DNA of 64,000 nt, taken from contig JACJXX010000002.1 in NCBI GenBank assembly GCA_020636435.1, positions 3,038,001 through 3,102,000 of the forward strand, in the 5' to 3' direction. The stretch comes from Lewinellaceae bacterium (lineage in GTDB: Bacteria; Bacteroidota; Bacteroidia; Chitinophagales; Saprospiraceae). Both the position numbers and the translations under genes were made by a program. This document shows positions 37,423-45,890 of this stretch, piece after piece. Below the pieces are notes generated by a model. The model searched no databases, had not been told where the DNA came from, and saw only the letters and a list, made by a program, of their open reading frames with translations. Numbering within the stretch: the first letter of the stretch is position 1; each line of letters starts with the position of its first letter.

Positions 37423-38121
37423 TCAGGGAGTTTCCGGCGGCACCCTCAGGATGAATCCGCTTCCGTGCACGTTCTGTATTTGCACATTTTTGTCTTTAGA
37501 CAGATATTTCCGGAGCTTTGAGATAAACACATCCATGCTTTTGCGGGTGAAGAAGTCGTTTTTCCCCCACAGCGCGTTCAGTATTTTCTGGCGTGGCGCC
37601 AATTGGTTGATGTGCTGGCAAAGGAAATGCAGCAATTCCGCCTCCCGGGGCGTCAGCAGCTTTCTTTCATCGCCGAAGAGGAGTTCCTGGTTTTGGTGGT
37701 TGTAGCGGTACTTTCCGAGAGAAACGGCCGCAGGGGCACGATCCGCCAGAGCGCCTGCCCGCTTTAGCACTGCTCTGATCCGCGCCACCAGTTCCTCTTC
37801 ATCCACCGGCTTTTTGATGTAATCGTCAGCGCCCAGGTTGAACGCTTTTAGCACATCCACCTTCAGAGACCTGGCAGTCAGAAAGATCAAAGGCATGCCC
37901 GGTTCGGCTTCCTTTATTTTTCCGGCAAGGTTGTACCCGTCCATTCCCGGCATCATGACGTCCAGGATGCAGAGCCCAAAACTCCGGGCGCGGAAAACTT
38001 CCAGCCCTTCGGCGCCGTCGGCGGCCAGGTCGACGTCGAAGCCTTTGAGTTCCAGGTATTCTTTCAGCATATACCCCAGGCGCTGGTTGTCTTCCACCAG
38101 CAAGATTTTTACTTTTTCCAT
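37423..38121 (-). CDS. OmpR/PhoB-family response regulator
   Basis: The protein has 232 residues. The receiver carries the acidic pair in ILLVEDNQRLG, phospho-acceptor Asp in LCILDVMMPGMDG and Lys in YIKKP. A winged-helix trans_reg_C domain follows (LTPREAELLHFLCQHINQLAPRQKILNALWG... FISKLRKYLS). The gene starts 11 bp after the stop of the kinase at 38133-39410, so the two form an operon. The combination resembles RprX/RprY-type systems of Bacteroidota; targets are unknown. Confidence 0.93.
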   Translation of the reverse strand: MEKVKILLVEDNQRLGYMLKEYLELKGFDVDLAADGAEGLEVFRARSFGLCILDVMMPGMDGYNLAGKIKEAEPGMPLIFLTARSLKVDVLKAFNLGADDYIKKPVDEEELVARIRAVLKRAGALADRAPAAVSLGKYRYNHQNQELLFGDERKLLTPREAELLHFLCQHINQLAPRQKILNALWGKNDFFTRKSMDVFISKLRKYLSKDKNVQIQNVHGSGFILRVPPETP

Positions 38122-38132
38122 TTTAAGCGGCT

Positions 38133-39410
38133 TTATTCAACAACAGGCAAGGAAAGGGTAAAGATGCTGCCCTTCCCTTCCGGCCCGGGGGCCGGGCTTT
38201 CCACCTGCAACGTCCCTCCGTGTAGCCGGGCGACCTGCCGGGCATAGCTCAGCCCCAGCCCAAACCCTTTGGAGTCGTGGACATCTCCGTGGTTTGCTCT
38301 GTAAAATTTTTCAAATACCTTCTTCCTGTCCGCCGGGCCGATCCCAATTCCGCGGTCCCTGACCGAGATGCAGAAGTTGTGCTTTTTATTGAACGTCCTC
38401 ACTTCCACTACTTTTTCTGCCGGGCTGTATTTCAGGGCGTTTTCCAGCAGGTTTTGCAGGGCATTGCCCAGGTGCACCGGGTCGATCCAGGCGCTGCTTT
38501 TCCTTGCATCGGGATGGTAAGAAAAAGAGCCGCCCTGCTGGCCCATTTGGCGCCGGAAAACATCAATGATTGGCGCCATAACCAGGTGGATGTCCAATTG
38601 TTCTCTATCCAGAACCTGCCGGCTTTTTTCCAGGGAGGCCAGTTCCAGGACTTTGTTGACCTGAAGCTTTAACGCCTCGTTTTCCTGGCGGATCACTTCC
38701 AGGTACTGGCGCTCCGGCCCTGATTGAATGGTTTTTTGAAGCATGTTCGCCGTTAGCCCGATCGTAAAAACCGGGGTTTTCAACTCGTGAGTGAGGTTGT
38801 TGATGAAGTCGTTCTTTACCTCGTCCAGCCGGCGCTGTTCTTCCAGAAACCGGACCAGCCAGGCAAAACAGGCGCCGATCACCACAAAAAAAACGAGAAA
38901 GGGAATGGTGAGGTAGTTCAATTGCGGGATGAGGTAAGCCACCAGGTTAGCGGTTTTGAGGTGCAGCAACAGCCGGCAACCGCAACGTTCCGGAATGGCC
39001 CCCTCCAGCGCAATGCGGTATTGGCTGATGGAATGAATGCTGTTGAAATCCTCCGACTGCAGAAAAATGCGGGTTTCGGGGTCATCGGTGATGGCAAAGG
39101 CAAAACCGATATCCAGCCCCTGGCTGAGCAGCCTGTCTTTCAAATAATCCCTGAAAAAACCCTCCGAAGCCATCCTCAGCGTATCCAGGCTCACAGCGAG
39201 GTTTCCCGGGTCGGCGGTAACGACAGAGGCCAGCAGCAAGCTCATCTCGTTTTCCGCAGCAAGCTCCCGGCTTACCAATTGCAAAGCCTGCCGGGCTTGC
39301 TGGTCAAACCGGGCTTTGGCCACTTTCAGGCCTACTGCCAGGAAGCGGTACTGTACCACTCCCAGGCCCACCAGGGAAAAAGCCAGGAGGAAAACGATTA
39401 TCTTTCTCAT
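38133..39410 (-). CDS. Membrane sensor histidine kinase
   Basis: From ATG 39410 (MRKIIVFLLAFSLVGLGVVQYRF) the protein has 425 residues. Two membrane segments (about 3-22 and 168-188) bracket a periplasmic sensor of about 140 residues with a CGC motif. HisKA shows FINNLTHELKTPVFTI, followed by HATPase_c with N box NALQNLLENALKYS and G boxes VRDRGIGIG and GFGLGLSYA. It partners the OmpR-type regulator downstream. The longest frame begins 29 residues earlier without membrane character. Confidence 0.92.
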   Translation of the reverse strand: MRKIIVFLLAFSLVGLGVVQYRFLAVGLKVAKARFDQQARQALQLVSRELAAENEMSLLLASVVTADPGNLAVSLDTLRMASEGFFRDYLKDRLLSQGLDIGFAFAITDDPETRIFLQSEDFNSIHSISQYRIALEGAIPERCGCRLLLHLKTANLVAYLIPQLNYLTIPFLVFFVVIGACFAWLVRFLEEQRRLDEVKNDFINNLTHELKTPVFTIGLTANMLQKTIQSGPERQYLEVIRQENEALKLQVNKVLELASLEKSRQVLDREQLDIHLVMAPIIDVFRRQMGQQGGSFSYHPDARKSSAWIDPVHLGNALQNLLENALKYSPAEKVVEVRTFNKKHNFCISVRDRGIGIGPADRKKVFEKFYRANHGDVHDSKGFGLGLSYARQVARLHGGTLQVESPAPGPEGKGSIFTLSLPVVE

Positions 39411-39583
39411 CAGCCGTTGCGGTTTCAAATAGCAGTAAATTAAGGAATTTAGCTTTTCTCCCTCCGGGATTTTCCAAATTTTAAGCCATTTAACCAATCA
39501 TTAGCTTTTCATCGCCATGCATTGGGAAAACCGGATGGCCTGATTCCGCATATTTACGCCCATTCACCAACCACCCAATTGAC

Positions 39584-40717
39584 ATGAGACATTTATTATC
39601 TACGGCCATCCTGGCCGGTGCGCTGTTTTTGCTTTTCATGCCCGAAGCAAACGGCCAGGGCTGCGTGGCCATCCGGCATTTTTCTTCCTGCGGCAACAAC
39701 AATTTTCATTCCCAATTCCTTTCCGGGGGAGACTGGCAACTTGGCATGAATTACCGGTACTTCAAATCCTTCCGGCACTTCAGGGGCACAGATGAGGAAC
39801 CCGACCGGGTAGCCAACGGCACCGAGGTGGTCAACCATTCACACGCCTGGGATTTCAATATTACGCTCGGCCTCAACGAGCGGTTTTTTGCCAACCTGAC
39901 CCTCCCCTTCGTGATCAACACCCGGTCTTCCCTTTACGAGCACGGGCGGGAAGAAAGGCATTTGACTACCTCCCGGGGGCTCGCCGACGTGCGGGCCGGA
40001 ATGGGATACTGGCTGTTTCAACCGGAAAAACACCCGGGCGGCAACCTGGCTGCCGGGATTGCGGTGAAGTTGCCGACCGGAAACTTCGCAGCGAACGATA
40101 TTTTTTACAATGTAGGCCCCAACGGCGAACCCCAGGCCCGCCCCGTCGACCAATCGATACAACCCGGCGACGGCGGCTTCGGCCTCGCTGTGGACCTTCA
40201 ATTTTTCCAGAAACTCGGCGAGGGCCTGTATGGCTACGGCAATGGCTTCTACCTGTTCAACCCCAAAGGAACCAACGGAACGCGGACGTTCCGGGAAACC
40301 CTCAGCCCTATCCTAACCAACGAGGCCATTATGTCCGTCCCGGACCAGTATGGTTTTCGCGCCGGCCTGAGCTATGCCATGGACGCCCCCCAACTGGGGG
40401 CGTCCCTTGGCATACGGTATGAAGCCGTGCCGGTAAAGGACCTGATTGGCAGCAATAAAGGGTTCAGAAGGCCCGGCAGCGTATTCTCGGTTGAACCTGG
40501 TGTAAATTATATGAAGGACAACCTCTCTCTGAGCCTGTCGGTGCCCGTCGCCATCATGAGAAAGCGCCCGCAAAGCCTTACCGACCTGGAAGTGGAGAAA
40601 GAAACCGGGCAGCCCCGCAATGGCGACGCCGCTTTCGCCGATTACCTGATCAATGTGGGACTGACTTATCGAATCAACAAGAGGGCGCCCTTCAATCTGG
40701 ACGGGATCAACAAATAA
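39584..40717 (+). CDS. Outer-membrane beta-barrel protein, transporter-like
   Basis: The protein has 377 residues with a signal peptide (LLSTAILAGALFLLFMPEANG) and alternating amphipathic strands to the C-terminus (INVGLTYRINKRAPF). A pair of Cys follows the signal peptide (CVAIRHFSSCGNNN). The pattern resembles the MetA-pathway/DUF3187 group of outer-membrane channels, but I cannot assign the family firmly. It is divergent from the two-component operon at 37.4-39.4 kb, with 173 bp between the starts, so regulation by that system is a reasonable guess. Confidence 0.7.
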   Translation: MRHLLSTAILAGALFLLFMPEANGQGCVAIRHFSSCGNNNFHSQFLSGGDWQLGMNYRYFKSFRHFRGTDEEPDRVANGTEVVNHSHAWDFNITLGLNERFFANLTLPFVINTRSSLYEHGREERHLTTSRGLADVRAGMGYWLFQPEKHPGGNLAAGIAVKLPTGNFAANDIFYNVGPNGEPQARPVDQSIQPGDGGFGLAVDLQFFQKLGEGLYGYGNGFYLFNPKGTNGTRTFRETLSPILTNEAIMSVPDQYGFRAGLSYAMDAPQLGASLGIRYEAVPVKDLIGSNKGFRRPGSVFSVEPGVNYMKDNLSLSLSVPVAIMRKRPQSLTDLEVEKETGQPRNGDAAFADYLINVGLTYRINKRAPFNLDGINK

Positions 40718-40844
40718 GATTTAAGTTTCATGCTTTTTTATGGATAGCCCTGCCCAGGCTGAAGCCTTGCATCGGCCGTGAATAACGCCAATTGCCGGAA
40801 AAAGGGTTGTCGGCGCTGGGTAGGGTTAATTTTCTAAAGTAGAA

Positions 40845-41849
40845 TTAATTAAAATTCAGGTTTCTGGTATAAATGCCGTTTTGAAGCGAATCGAGCGCTT
40901 CGTCCGCCAGCACAATGTCGGTCCGCAAGGTTGTATACCTGGAAGTGACCAATCCAAGGCCGCCGTCCACATTGGAATAAGTCGGCACGCTTTGGGCGCT
41001 GGTAATGCCCGTATTGGCGCGGCTCACCCGGATGAATTGGTAGAGCGCATCGCCGGCGCCGGCAATAACCAGGTCCATGCTGCTGAAGACGCGTTCCGCC
41101 CCATCCACTTCGGGAATCTGGGTAGCCAGGGCCTGGAAGAAGCTTTCCCAGCCTGCTTCGTAGGTGATGAAGCTGCCGTTGTTGTCGGGAGCGGCAATTC
41201 CCCGGTTGACGACCCAGGTTGCCGTTTTCGGCACAAAACCTCCGCCACCAGGGAGCCTTTCCTGATAATGAAAAACAAAGCGGACATCAAATATTTTGGC
41301 ATTCTCGTCCGGCTTCCAGGCGATGTTGACGGGAGTGGCGAAACGGGTGCGGGTGATCCGTTTCGGCGGGCTGGACTGGCTGGGCTCGATCTCGCCAAGC
41401 ATTTGGATTTCCACCGTAGCCGGCGCCGCCCCGTCGCCCCGGTTGAAGGTCAGCCGGATGCTGTCGCCTTCCCCCAGGTCGGCCACGTTGGCGCGCAGCT
41501 TGTACAACACATTCGGGTCATTTGCAAAAACGCCCTCCTCTTTAGGATATCCTTCCTGGCTGCCGTCTACCCTTTCCATGACAAAGGTTTCCTTTGTGGC
41601 CAGGTTTTCCAGTTCTACGGTAAGGTTGTTGTAATAAATGGAGTCGGTGACCTTGGCGATCTCAAAGGCATTGCCGCCCGGCTCCAGGAATGCTTTCTCC
41701 ACCCGGACGTAGTGAGCCGTGTCCTGAACGGATAAAAAGCTGTAAACAATCGGAATATCCTTCCATTCCGCTTCCAGTTCAAAATCGGTTGAGCAAGCGC
41801 TGAGAACGGCAACGGCCGACAGCAGGAAAACAATGAGGTTTCTATTCAT
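40845..41849 (-). CDS. Lipoprotein, possibly DUF4249-like
   Basis: From ATG 41849 (MNRNLIVFLLSAVAVLSACSTDFELEAEW) the protein has 334 residues with a lipobox Cys at residue 19. The body is beta-rich, with a segment reminiscent of DUF4249 surface lipoproteins that accompany TonB-dependent receptors, although no receptor is adjacent. The longest frame adds 20 basic residues before the signal peptide and was rejected. The function is unknown. Confidence 0.7.
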   Translation of the reverse strand: MNRNLIVFLLSAVAVLSACSTDFELEAEWKDIPIVYSFLSVQDTAHYVRVEKAFLEPGGNAFEIAKVTDSIYYNNLTVELENLATKETFVMERVDGSQEGYPKEEGVFANDPNVLYKLRANVADLGEGDSIRLTFNRGDGAAPATVEIQMLGEIEPSQSSPPKRITRTRFATPVNIAWKPDENAKIFDVRFVFHYQERLPGGGGFVPKTATWVVNRGIAAPDNNGSFITYEAGWESFFQALATQIPEVDGAERVFSSMDLVIAGAGDALYQFIRVSRANTGITSAQSVPTYSNVDGGLGLVTSRYTTLRTDIVLADEALDSLQNGIYTRNLNFN

Positions 41850-42161
41850 TTCAGTTGCGGCTTTTAAGGCCTTCTTTTTGTTTCGGGTGAAAGGAAACCA
41901 GGATGCCATACCGAAGGCTTCCCGTTTGGCGCCTCAAAGGTATGGTTTTTGGCCAAATAAACACAACCCCTTGCCTTCTTGCAGTGACGTTTAAGAGACT
42001 TAGAAGTAGTTATGCTGACGCTCGTATTGTTTGTACAAAGGACAAACAGCGGGGTCAGCATATACTGACCCTGGCAGGTTTTGTCAAGAATAAAACCTCC
42101 AAAGCGTCAGTATAGGAGAGGAAGTAAAATTATTTATCTTGCAGCCACAAAACCAAGGCCA
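41850..42161. other. Non-coding spacer upstream of panB
   Basis: This 312-bp divergent spacer has no supported gene. It contains small palindromes, including tatgctgac near 42010 with its complement gtcagcata near 42054, and tgtttgt/acaaaca around 42028-42050. They could form a hairpin in the panB leader or act as an operator. No perfect TAnnTTTG box was found. Confidence 0.5.
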
Positions 42162-42977
42162 ATGTCTGTAAACAAAGATGTCAAACGGGTAACCACCCAC
42201 GTCTTGCAGGAAATGAAATCGCGGGGCGAGCGAATCACCATGCTGACTGCCTACGATTTTTCCATGGCGCGCATTCTCGACGAAGCCGGAGTGGACGTGC
42301 TGCTGGTGGGCGACTCCGCCTCCAATGTGATGGCGGGCCACGAAACGACGCTGCCCATCACCCTCGACCAGATGATCTACCACGGCGCTTCCGTGGTGCG
42401 CGCCGTAAAACGGGCGCTCGTGGTAGTAGACCTCCCCTTTGGTTCCTACCAGGGCAATTCCCGGACCGCCCTGGATTCTACCATCCGGATCATGAAAGAG
42501 GCCGGCGCTCATGCGGTGAAGCTGGAAGGCGGCGCGGAAGTGCAGGAATCCATCAAGCGCATCCTTTCCGCCGGCGTCCCGGTGATGGGGCACCTGGGCC
42601 TCACCCCTCAATCCATTTACAAGTTTGGCACCTACACCGTGCGGGCCAAGGAGGAAGCCGAGGCCCAGAAACTGATCGAAGACGCCGAATTGCTCCAGGA
42701 ACTGGGCTGCTTCGCCATCGTGCTGGAAAAGATTCCCGCCAAATTGGCCACCAAAGTAGCGGAAAAGCTCTGGATACCGGCCATTGGCATCGGCGCCGGC
42801 GGAGGCGTCGACGGGCAGGTGCTGGTCACCCACGATATGCTGGGCATCACCAAGGATTTCCAGCCCCGCTTCCTGCGCCGCTACCTCGACTTGTTCGACT
42901 CCATCCGGGGGGCGGTCAACCAGTATATCACGGATGTCCGGTCCAGGGATTTTCCGAATAAGAAGGAACAGTATTGA
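42162..42977 (+). CDS. panB: 3-methyl-2-oxobutanoate hydroxymethyltransferase (PanB)
   Basis: From ATG 42162 the protein has 271 residues, typical of PanB. Signatures include MLTAYDFSMARILDEAGVDVLLVGDSASNV, the metal-binding Asp of VVDLPFGSYQ, VKLEGG, VMGHLGLTPQS and the catalytic Glu region IVLEKIP. It transfers a hydroxymethyl group from methylenetetrahydrofolate to alpha-ketoisovalerate, the first committed step of pantothenate and CoA synthesis. Other pan genes are not in the window. The upstream in-frame extension to 42081 is not conserved in character. Confidence 0.96.
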   Translation: MSVNKDVKRVTTHVLQEMKSRGERITMLTAYDFSMARILDEAGVDVLLVGDSASNVMAGHETTLPITLDQMIYHGASVVRAVKRALVVVDLPFGSYQGNSRTALDSTIRIMKEAGAHAVKLEGGAEVQESIKRILSAGVPVMGHLGLTPQSIYKFGTYTVRAKEEAEAQKLIEDAELLQELGCFAIVLEKIPAKLATKVAEKLWIPAIGIGAGGGVDGQVLVTHDMLGITKDFQPRFLRRYLDLFDSIRGAVNQYITDVRSRDFPNKKEQY

Positions 42978-42991
42978 GGGGAGGGGGGGGA

Positions 42992-43100
42992 ATGTGTAAA
43001 CGTGTAAATGTGTACAAGGTGTAAAAGGCACCGTGGCGCAGAGCCGTCCCAAGAGCCGCCTTGCGTTCACACGTTTACACCCTTACACTTTTACACGCTT
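42992..43100. repeat. Octamer repeats in inverted arrangement
   Basis: The units gtgtaaac, gtgtaaat and gtgtaaaa at about 42994-43027 face units of the complementary type (tttacacc, tttacacg) at about 43071-43100. Together they can form an imperfect hairpin in the panB-mltG spacer. Confidence 0.8.
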
Positions 43101-43191
43101 ATACCCGAATGCATGCTGTTTTTTCCGCCATCACATATAAAAAAGGCGCCTCCGGGCGTTAGCACATAAGCAAATCACAGCAATTCACGTC

Positions 43192-44229
43192 ATGACTATG
43201 AAGTCCATCCACATTATTACCGGGGCGGCGGCCCTGGTGTTGCTAATCGTTGGGATTTTCATCTATTTTAAATTTGTTGGCGCCCCGGCGGTGCCAAAAG
43301 GGCTGAAGGATTACTACGTCCAAATCCCCACCAATTCATCCTATGAGGAAGTGATGGCCATTCTGGAAGCAAAGGGAGTGCTGAAGGACAAGCAGGCATT
43401 CACCCTGCTGGCGGAGCGCATGAGCTACAAGCGCAACCCCATGCGCGCCGGCCGGTACGAGCTGCAGCCCGGCTGGAGCCTCATCGAGCTGATCCGCCAC
43501 CTGCGGGGCGGCAAGCAAGCGCCGGTCGACGTCATCCTGACCAACGAGCGGCTGCCGGAAAATGTGGCCGCCAAAGCCGCCCGCTTTATCGAACCGGACT
43601 CCGCCGACATCCTGGCGCTGTTCCGGGACGAAGACTACCTGGCCTCCATCGGCTACACTCCCGAAACCCTGATGAGCTTGTTTATCCCCAACACCTACGA
43701 GTTCTTCTGGAACACCAGCCCCAAAAGCTTTGTCGAACGCATGGTCAAAGAACACGATGATTTCTGGGACCGGGAAAACCGCAGAAAAAAGGCGGAAGCC
43801 CTGGAGATGACGCCCCAGGAGGTGTACACCCTGGCCTCCATCGTGGAAAAGGAAACGCTGGTGGCCAAAGAAAAGCCCCGCATGGCGGGCGTCTACCTCA
43901 ACCGCCTGCGCACGGGCATGCGCCTGCAGGCAGACCCCACTGCCGTCTTTGCCCGCCGCGATTTCGACACGCCCCGGGTGACGCACTACCACACCAAATA
44001 CGACTCTCCGTACAATACCTACCTCTACGCCGGCCTGCCGCCGGGCCCGATCAGCATGGCCTCCATCTCCAGCATCGATGCGGTGCTGAACGCGGAAGAA
44101 CACGATTACATCTTCTTCTGCGCCAAAGGGGACGGGTCGGGGCTGCACGCCTTTGCCAAAACACTGCCGGGGCACAACCAGAATGTGGCGCAGTACAAGC
44201 AGAATTTGCAGCGGCGGGGCTTGCGGTGA
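43192..44229 (+). CDS. mltG: Endolytic murein transglycosylase MltG
   Basis: The protein has 345 residues: one N-terminal membrane anchor (about 8-27), a LysM-like segment (YYVQIPTNSSYEEVMAILEAKGVL) and the YceG catalytic domain. The catalytic Glu219 is in LASIVEKET, followed by MAGVYLNRL, LQADPTAVFA and YNTYLYAGLPPGPISMAS, all hallmarks. It cleaves nascent glycan strands at the membrane and is thought to end peptidoglycan polymerisation. The stop overlaps the start of a 39-bp repeat region that follows directly. Confidence 0.96.
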   Translation: MTMKSIHIITGAAALVLLIVGIFIYFKFVGAPAVPKGLKDYYVQIPTNSSYEEVMAILEAKGVLKDKQAFTLLAERMSYKRNPMRAGRYELQPGWSLIELIRHLRGGKQAPVDVILTNERLPENVAAKAARFIEPDSADILALFRDEDYLASIGYTPETLMSLFIPNTYEFFWNTSPKSFVERMVKEHDDFWDRENRRKKAEALEMTPQEVYTLASIVEKETLVAKEKPRMAGVYLNRLRTGMRLQADPTAVFARRDFDTPRVTHYHTKYDSPYNTYLYAGLPPGPISMASISSIDAVLNAEEHDYIFFCAKGDGSGLHAFAKTLPGHNQNVAQYKQNLQRRGLR

Positions 44230-44232
44230 CGC

Positions 44233-44346
44233 CTTCCCATAGAATACCCCCGGAGAAAAGGCGTCGCCTCCAACAACGACGAATTGGAAAGCTGCAAAAC
44301 AGACTTACTTCCCATAGAATACCCCCGGAGAAAAGGCGTCGCCTCC
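44233..44346. repeat. Two 39-bp direct repeats with a 36-bp spacer
   Basis: An identical 39-mer occupies 44233-44271 and 44308-44346. It begins cttcccatagaata and ends ggcgtcgcctcc. The repeat contains the partial palindrome aggcgtcgcct. The spacing is CRISPR-like, but there are only two copies and no cas gene. The following 44347-44614 is non-coding with a GC-rich imperfect hairpin around 44390-44450 and another (ggggct/agcccc) near 44523-44552. Confidence 0.9.
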
Positions 44347-44614
44347 CCAGAGGTTGTCACGGCTTTAGCGCCCGCCTGCCCATCTTATGGAACTCACCCC
44401 CGCCCTCGCCTTAAGCCTTAGGGTAGGGCGCGGAGGGGGGGGTGGGGTTGTGCGGGCATGGAGTGTTTTTTTCCAAAAATAGGGAAAGTGGGGATTAACC
44501 GCAAAATGCAAAATATAAAAGGGGGCTTGGCTGAGCTGCCGGCGCAGAGCCCCTTTACCCGTCATTCGCCGGGGCCGGCTATTTCACATTCTCTGTTTTT
44601 CAGATTTACCTTTC

Positions 44615-45250
44615 TCAGCTGTTCATATAATTGATCACCGTCCGCACCTGGGCTTCGGCGAATCGCTCCACGATCTCGTCATCCAGCAGCAGGCTGGCGT
44701 CGTCGTAGTTGTCGAAAAAGAGGTGTTCCACCAGCATGGCCGGCATGACGGTCCGGGTGAGCACAAAAAAACGGGCTTCCTTGTCGTGGTCCCCATCGGA
44801 AGTATCGGCGCGCATGCTGATGCGGCTGCCCAGCAAATCTTTTACGTTATTCCAGTGAAACTCTGCAATCTGGTCGGACGCCGTTGTCCCGGGAGAGGTA
44901 TAGACTTCAAAACCGCGCGCGGCGCCGGAGCCGGTGGCATTGGCGTGGTTGGAGATGTATATGCCCTTGCGGAAATTGCGGTAATACCAGTTGGCCAGAT
45001 CCACGCGGTATTCCAGGGAAATATCGACGTATTCGTGGCTGACTATGATGTTGCAGATCCCCAGATTCGTCAATTTGGCCGCCACCCGGTTGGTCAGCGT
45101 TCGGTTAAATACGCCTTCGTAAAAGAAACGGCCGTCGTGGAAGGTGCCGCGGCTGTGCTCGTACATTTTGCTGGGCGCCGTGGTATACTTCCCGTTCTTG
45201 TCCAGTCCGCCGTGGCCGGCATCGAGAAATACGCATAAATTATCATTCAT
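44615..45250 (-). CDS. N-acetylmuramoyl-L-alanine amidase (Amidase_3), no signal peptide
   Basis: The protein has 211 residues. Zinc ligands appear as His13 (FLDAGHGG), Glu45 (FFYEGVFN) and His102 (ISNHANA), with catalytic Glu175 (AMLVEHLFF). The whole protein is the catalytic domain with no export signal or cell-wall binding repeat. It may be exported by another route, act as a phage-type lysin or toxin, or be released by lysis. It is an isolated gene; a 180-bp divergent spacer separates it from the FKBP operon. Confidence 0.88.
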   Translation of the reverse strand: MNDNLCVFLDAGHGGLDKNGKYTTAPSKMYEHSRGTFHDGRFFYEGVFNRTLTNRVAAKLTNLGICNIIVSHEYVDISLEYRVDLANWYYRNFRKGIYISNHANATGSGAARGFEVYTSPGTTASDQIAEFHWNNVKDLLGSRISMRADTSDGDHDKEARFFVLTRTVMPAMLVEHLFFDNYDDASLLLDDEIVERFAEAQVRTVINYMNS

Positions 45251-45375
45251 AACGTTGTTGTTTTCGGGTTGAAGTTTACCGGAAGTTTGAAAAATAGGAA
45301 TAAAAACCGGTCAAAAAAACTGCTCTTCCGGCTTTTCCGCTATCCGGGCAGAATATCTTACGCGCCGGCGGCGAA

Positions 45376-45409
45376 TTTGTTGGCTATTTTCGCGAACTAC
45401 CTATCTTTA
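45376..45409 (+). promoter_or_regulatory. Candidate Bacteroidota promoter of the FKBP operon
   Basis: TTTG at 45376-45379 is followed after 22 bp by TATCTTTA at 45402-45409, which is 7 of 8 against the consensus TAnnTTTG. Initiation about 6 bp downstream would give a leader of about 15 nt before the ATG at 45430. Confidence 0.4.
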
Positions 45410-45429
45410 CAGCCAAAATAACTAAAACT

Positions 45430-45888
45430 ATGAAACAATTATTGTGGATCATTTTCCCAGTCGTCCTGCTGTCCCTTGGCTGCAACAAAAATGACGGCCC
45501 GGATCAGCGGGTAATAGACCAGGAACTGATCGAAGAATACCTGGCGGCCAACCAGCTCGCCGCCGAGCGGCACTCTTCCGGCCTGTACTACATCATCGAA
45601 GAGCCCGGAAGCGGCGGCAACCCCAACGTCAACAGCGAGGTGCTGGTGCGCTACAAAGGCTACCTCCTGGATGGCACGGTCTTCGACCAGACGACAGGCA
45701 CCGATGCCCGCATGTTTTTCCTTTTCCAGGTCATTCGGGGCTGGCAGATTGGAATCCCCCTGCTCAAAAAAGGCGGCAAGGGAATGTTCTTCATTCCTTC
45801 CGGCCTGGCTTATGGCCCGGCAGAGCGAGTGGGCATTCCCGCCAATTCGGTGCTTATTTTCGAGACGGAGTTAGTGAATTTTCAGTGA
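45430..45888 (+). CDS. FKBP-type peptidyl-prolyl isomerase lipoprotein
   Basis: The protein has 152 residues. The lipobox VVLLSLGC puts the acylated Cys at 18. The FKBP domain covers about 45-152 (VLVRYKGYLLDGTVFDQT... GWQIGIPLLKKGGKGMFFIPSGLAYG... LIFETELVNF), with the core aromatic and Asp residues in place. It should assist folding of proline-containing exported proteins in the periplasm. The next gene begins two bases after its stop, forming an operon with the duplicated-domain protein and the caspase. Confidence 0.93.
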   Translation: MKQLLWIIFPVVLLSLGCNKNDGPDQRVIDQELIEEYLAANQLAAERHSSGLYYIIEEPGSGGNPNVNSEVLVRYKGYLLDGTVFDQTTGTDARMFFLFQVIRGWQIGIPLLKKGGKGMFFIPSGLAYGPAERVGIPANSVLIFETELVNFQ

Positions 45889-45890
45889 AT

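Noticed and set aside
44233..44346. CRISPR array
   Set aside because: There are only two repeats and one spacer, no cas genes, and the repeat does not match the type II repeat pattern usual in Bacteroidota. It is kept as a direct repeat with a finding.
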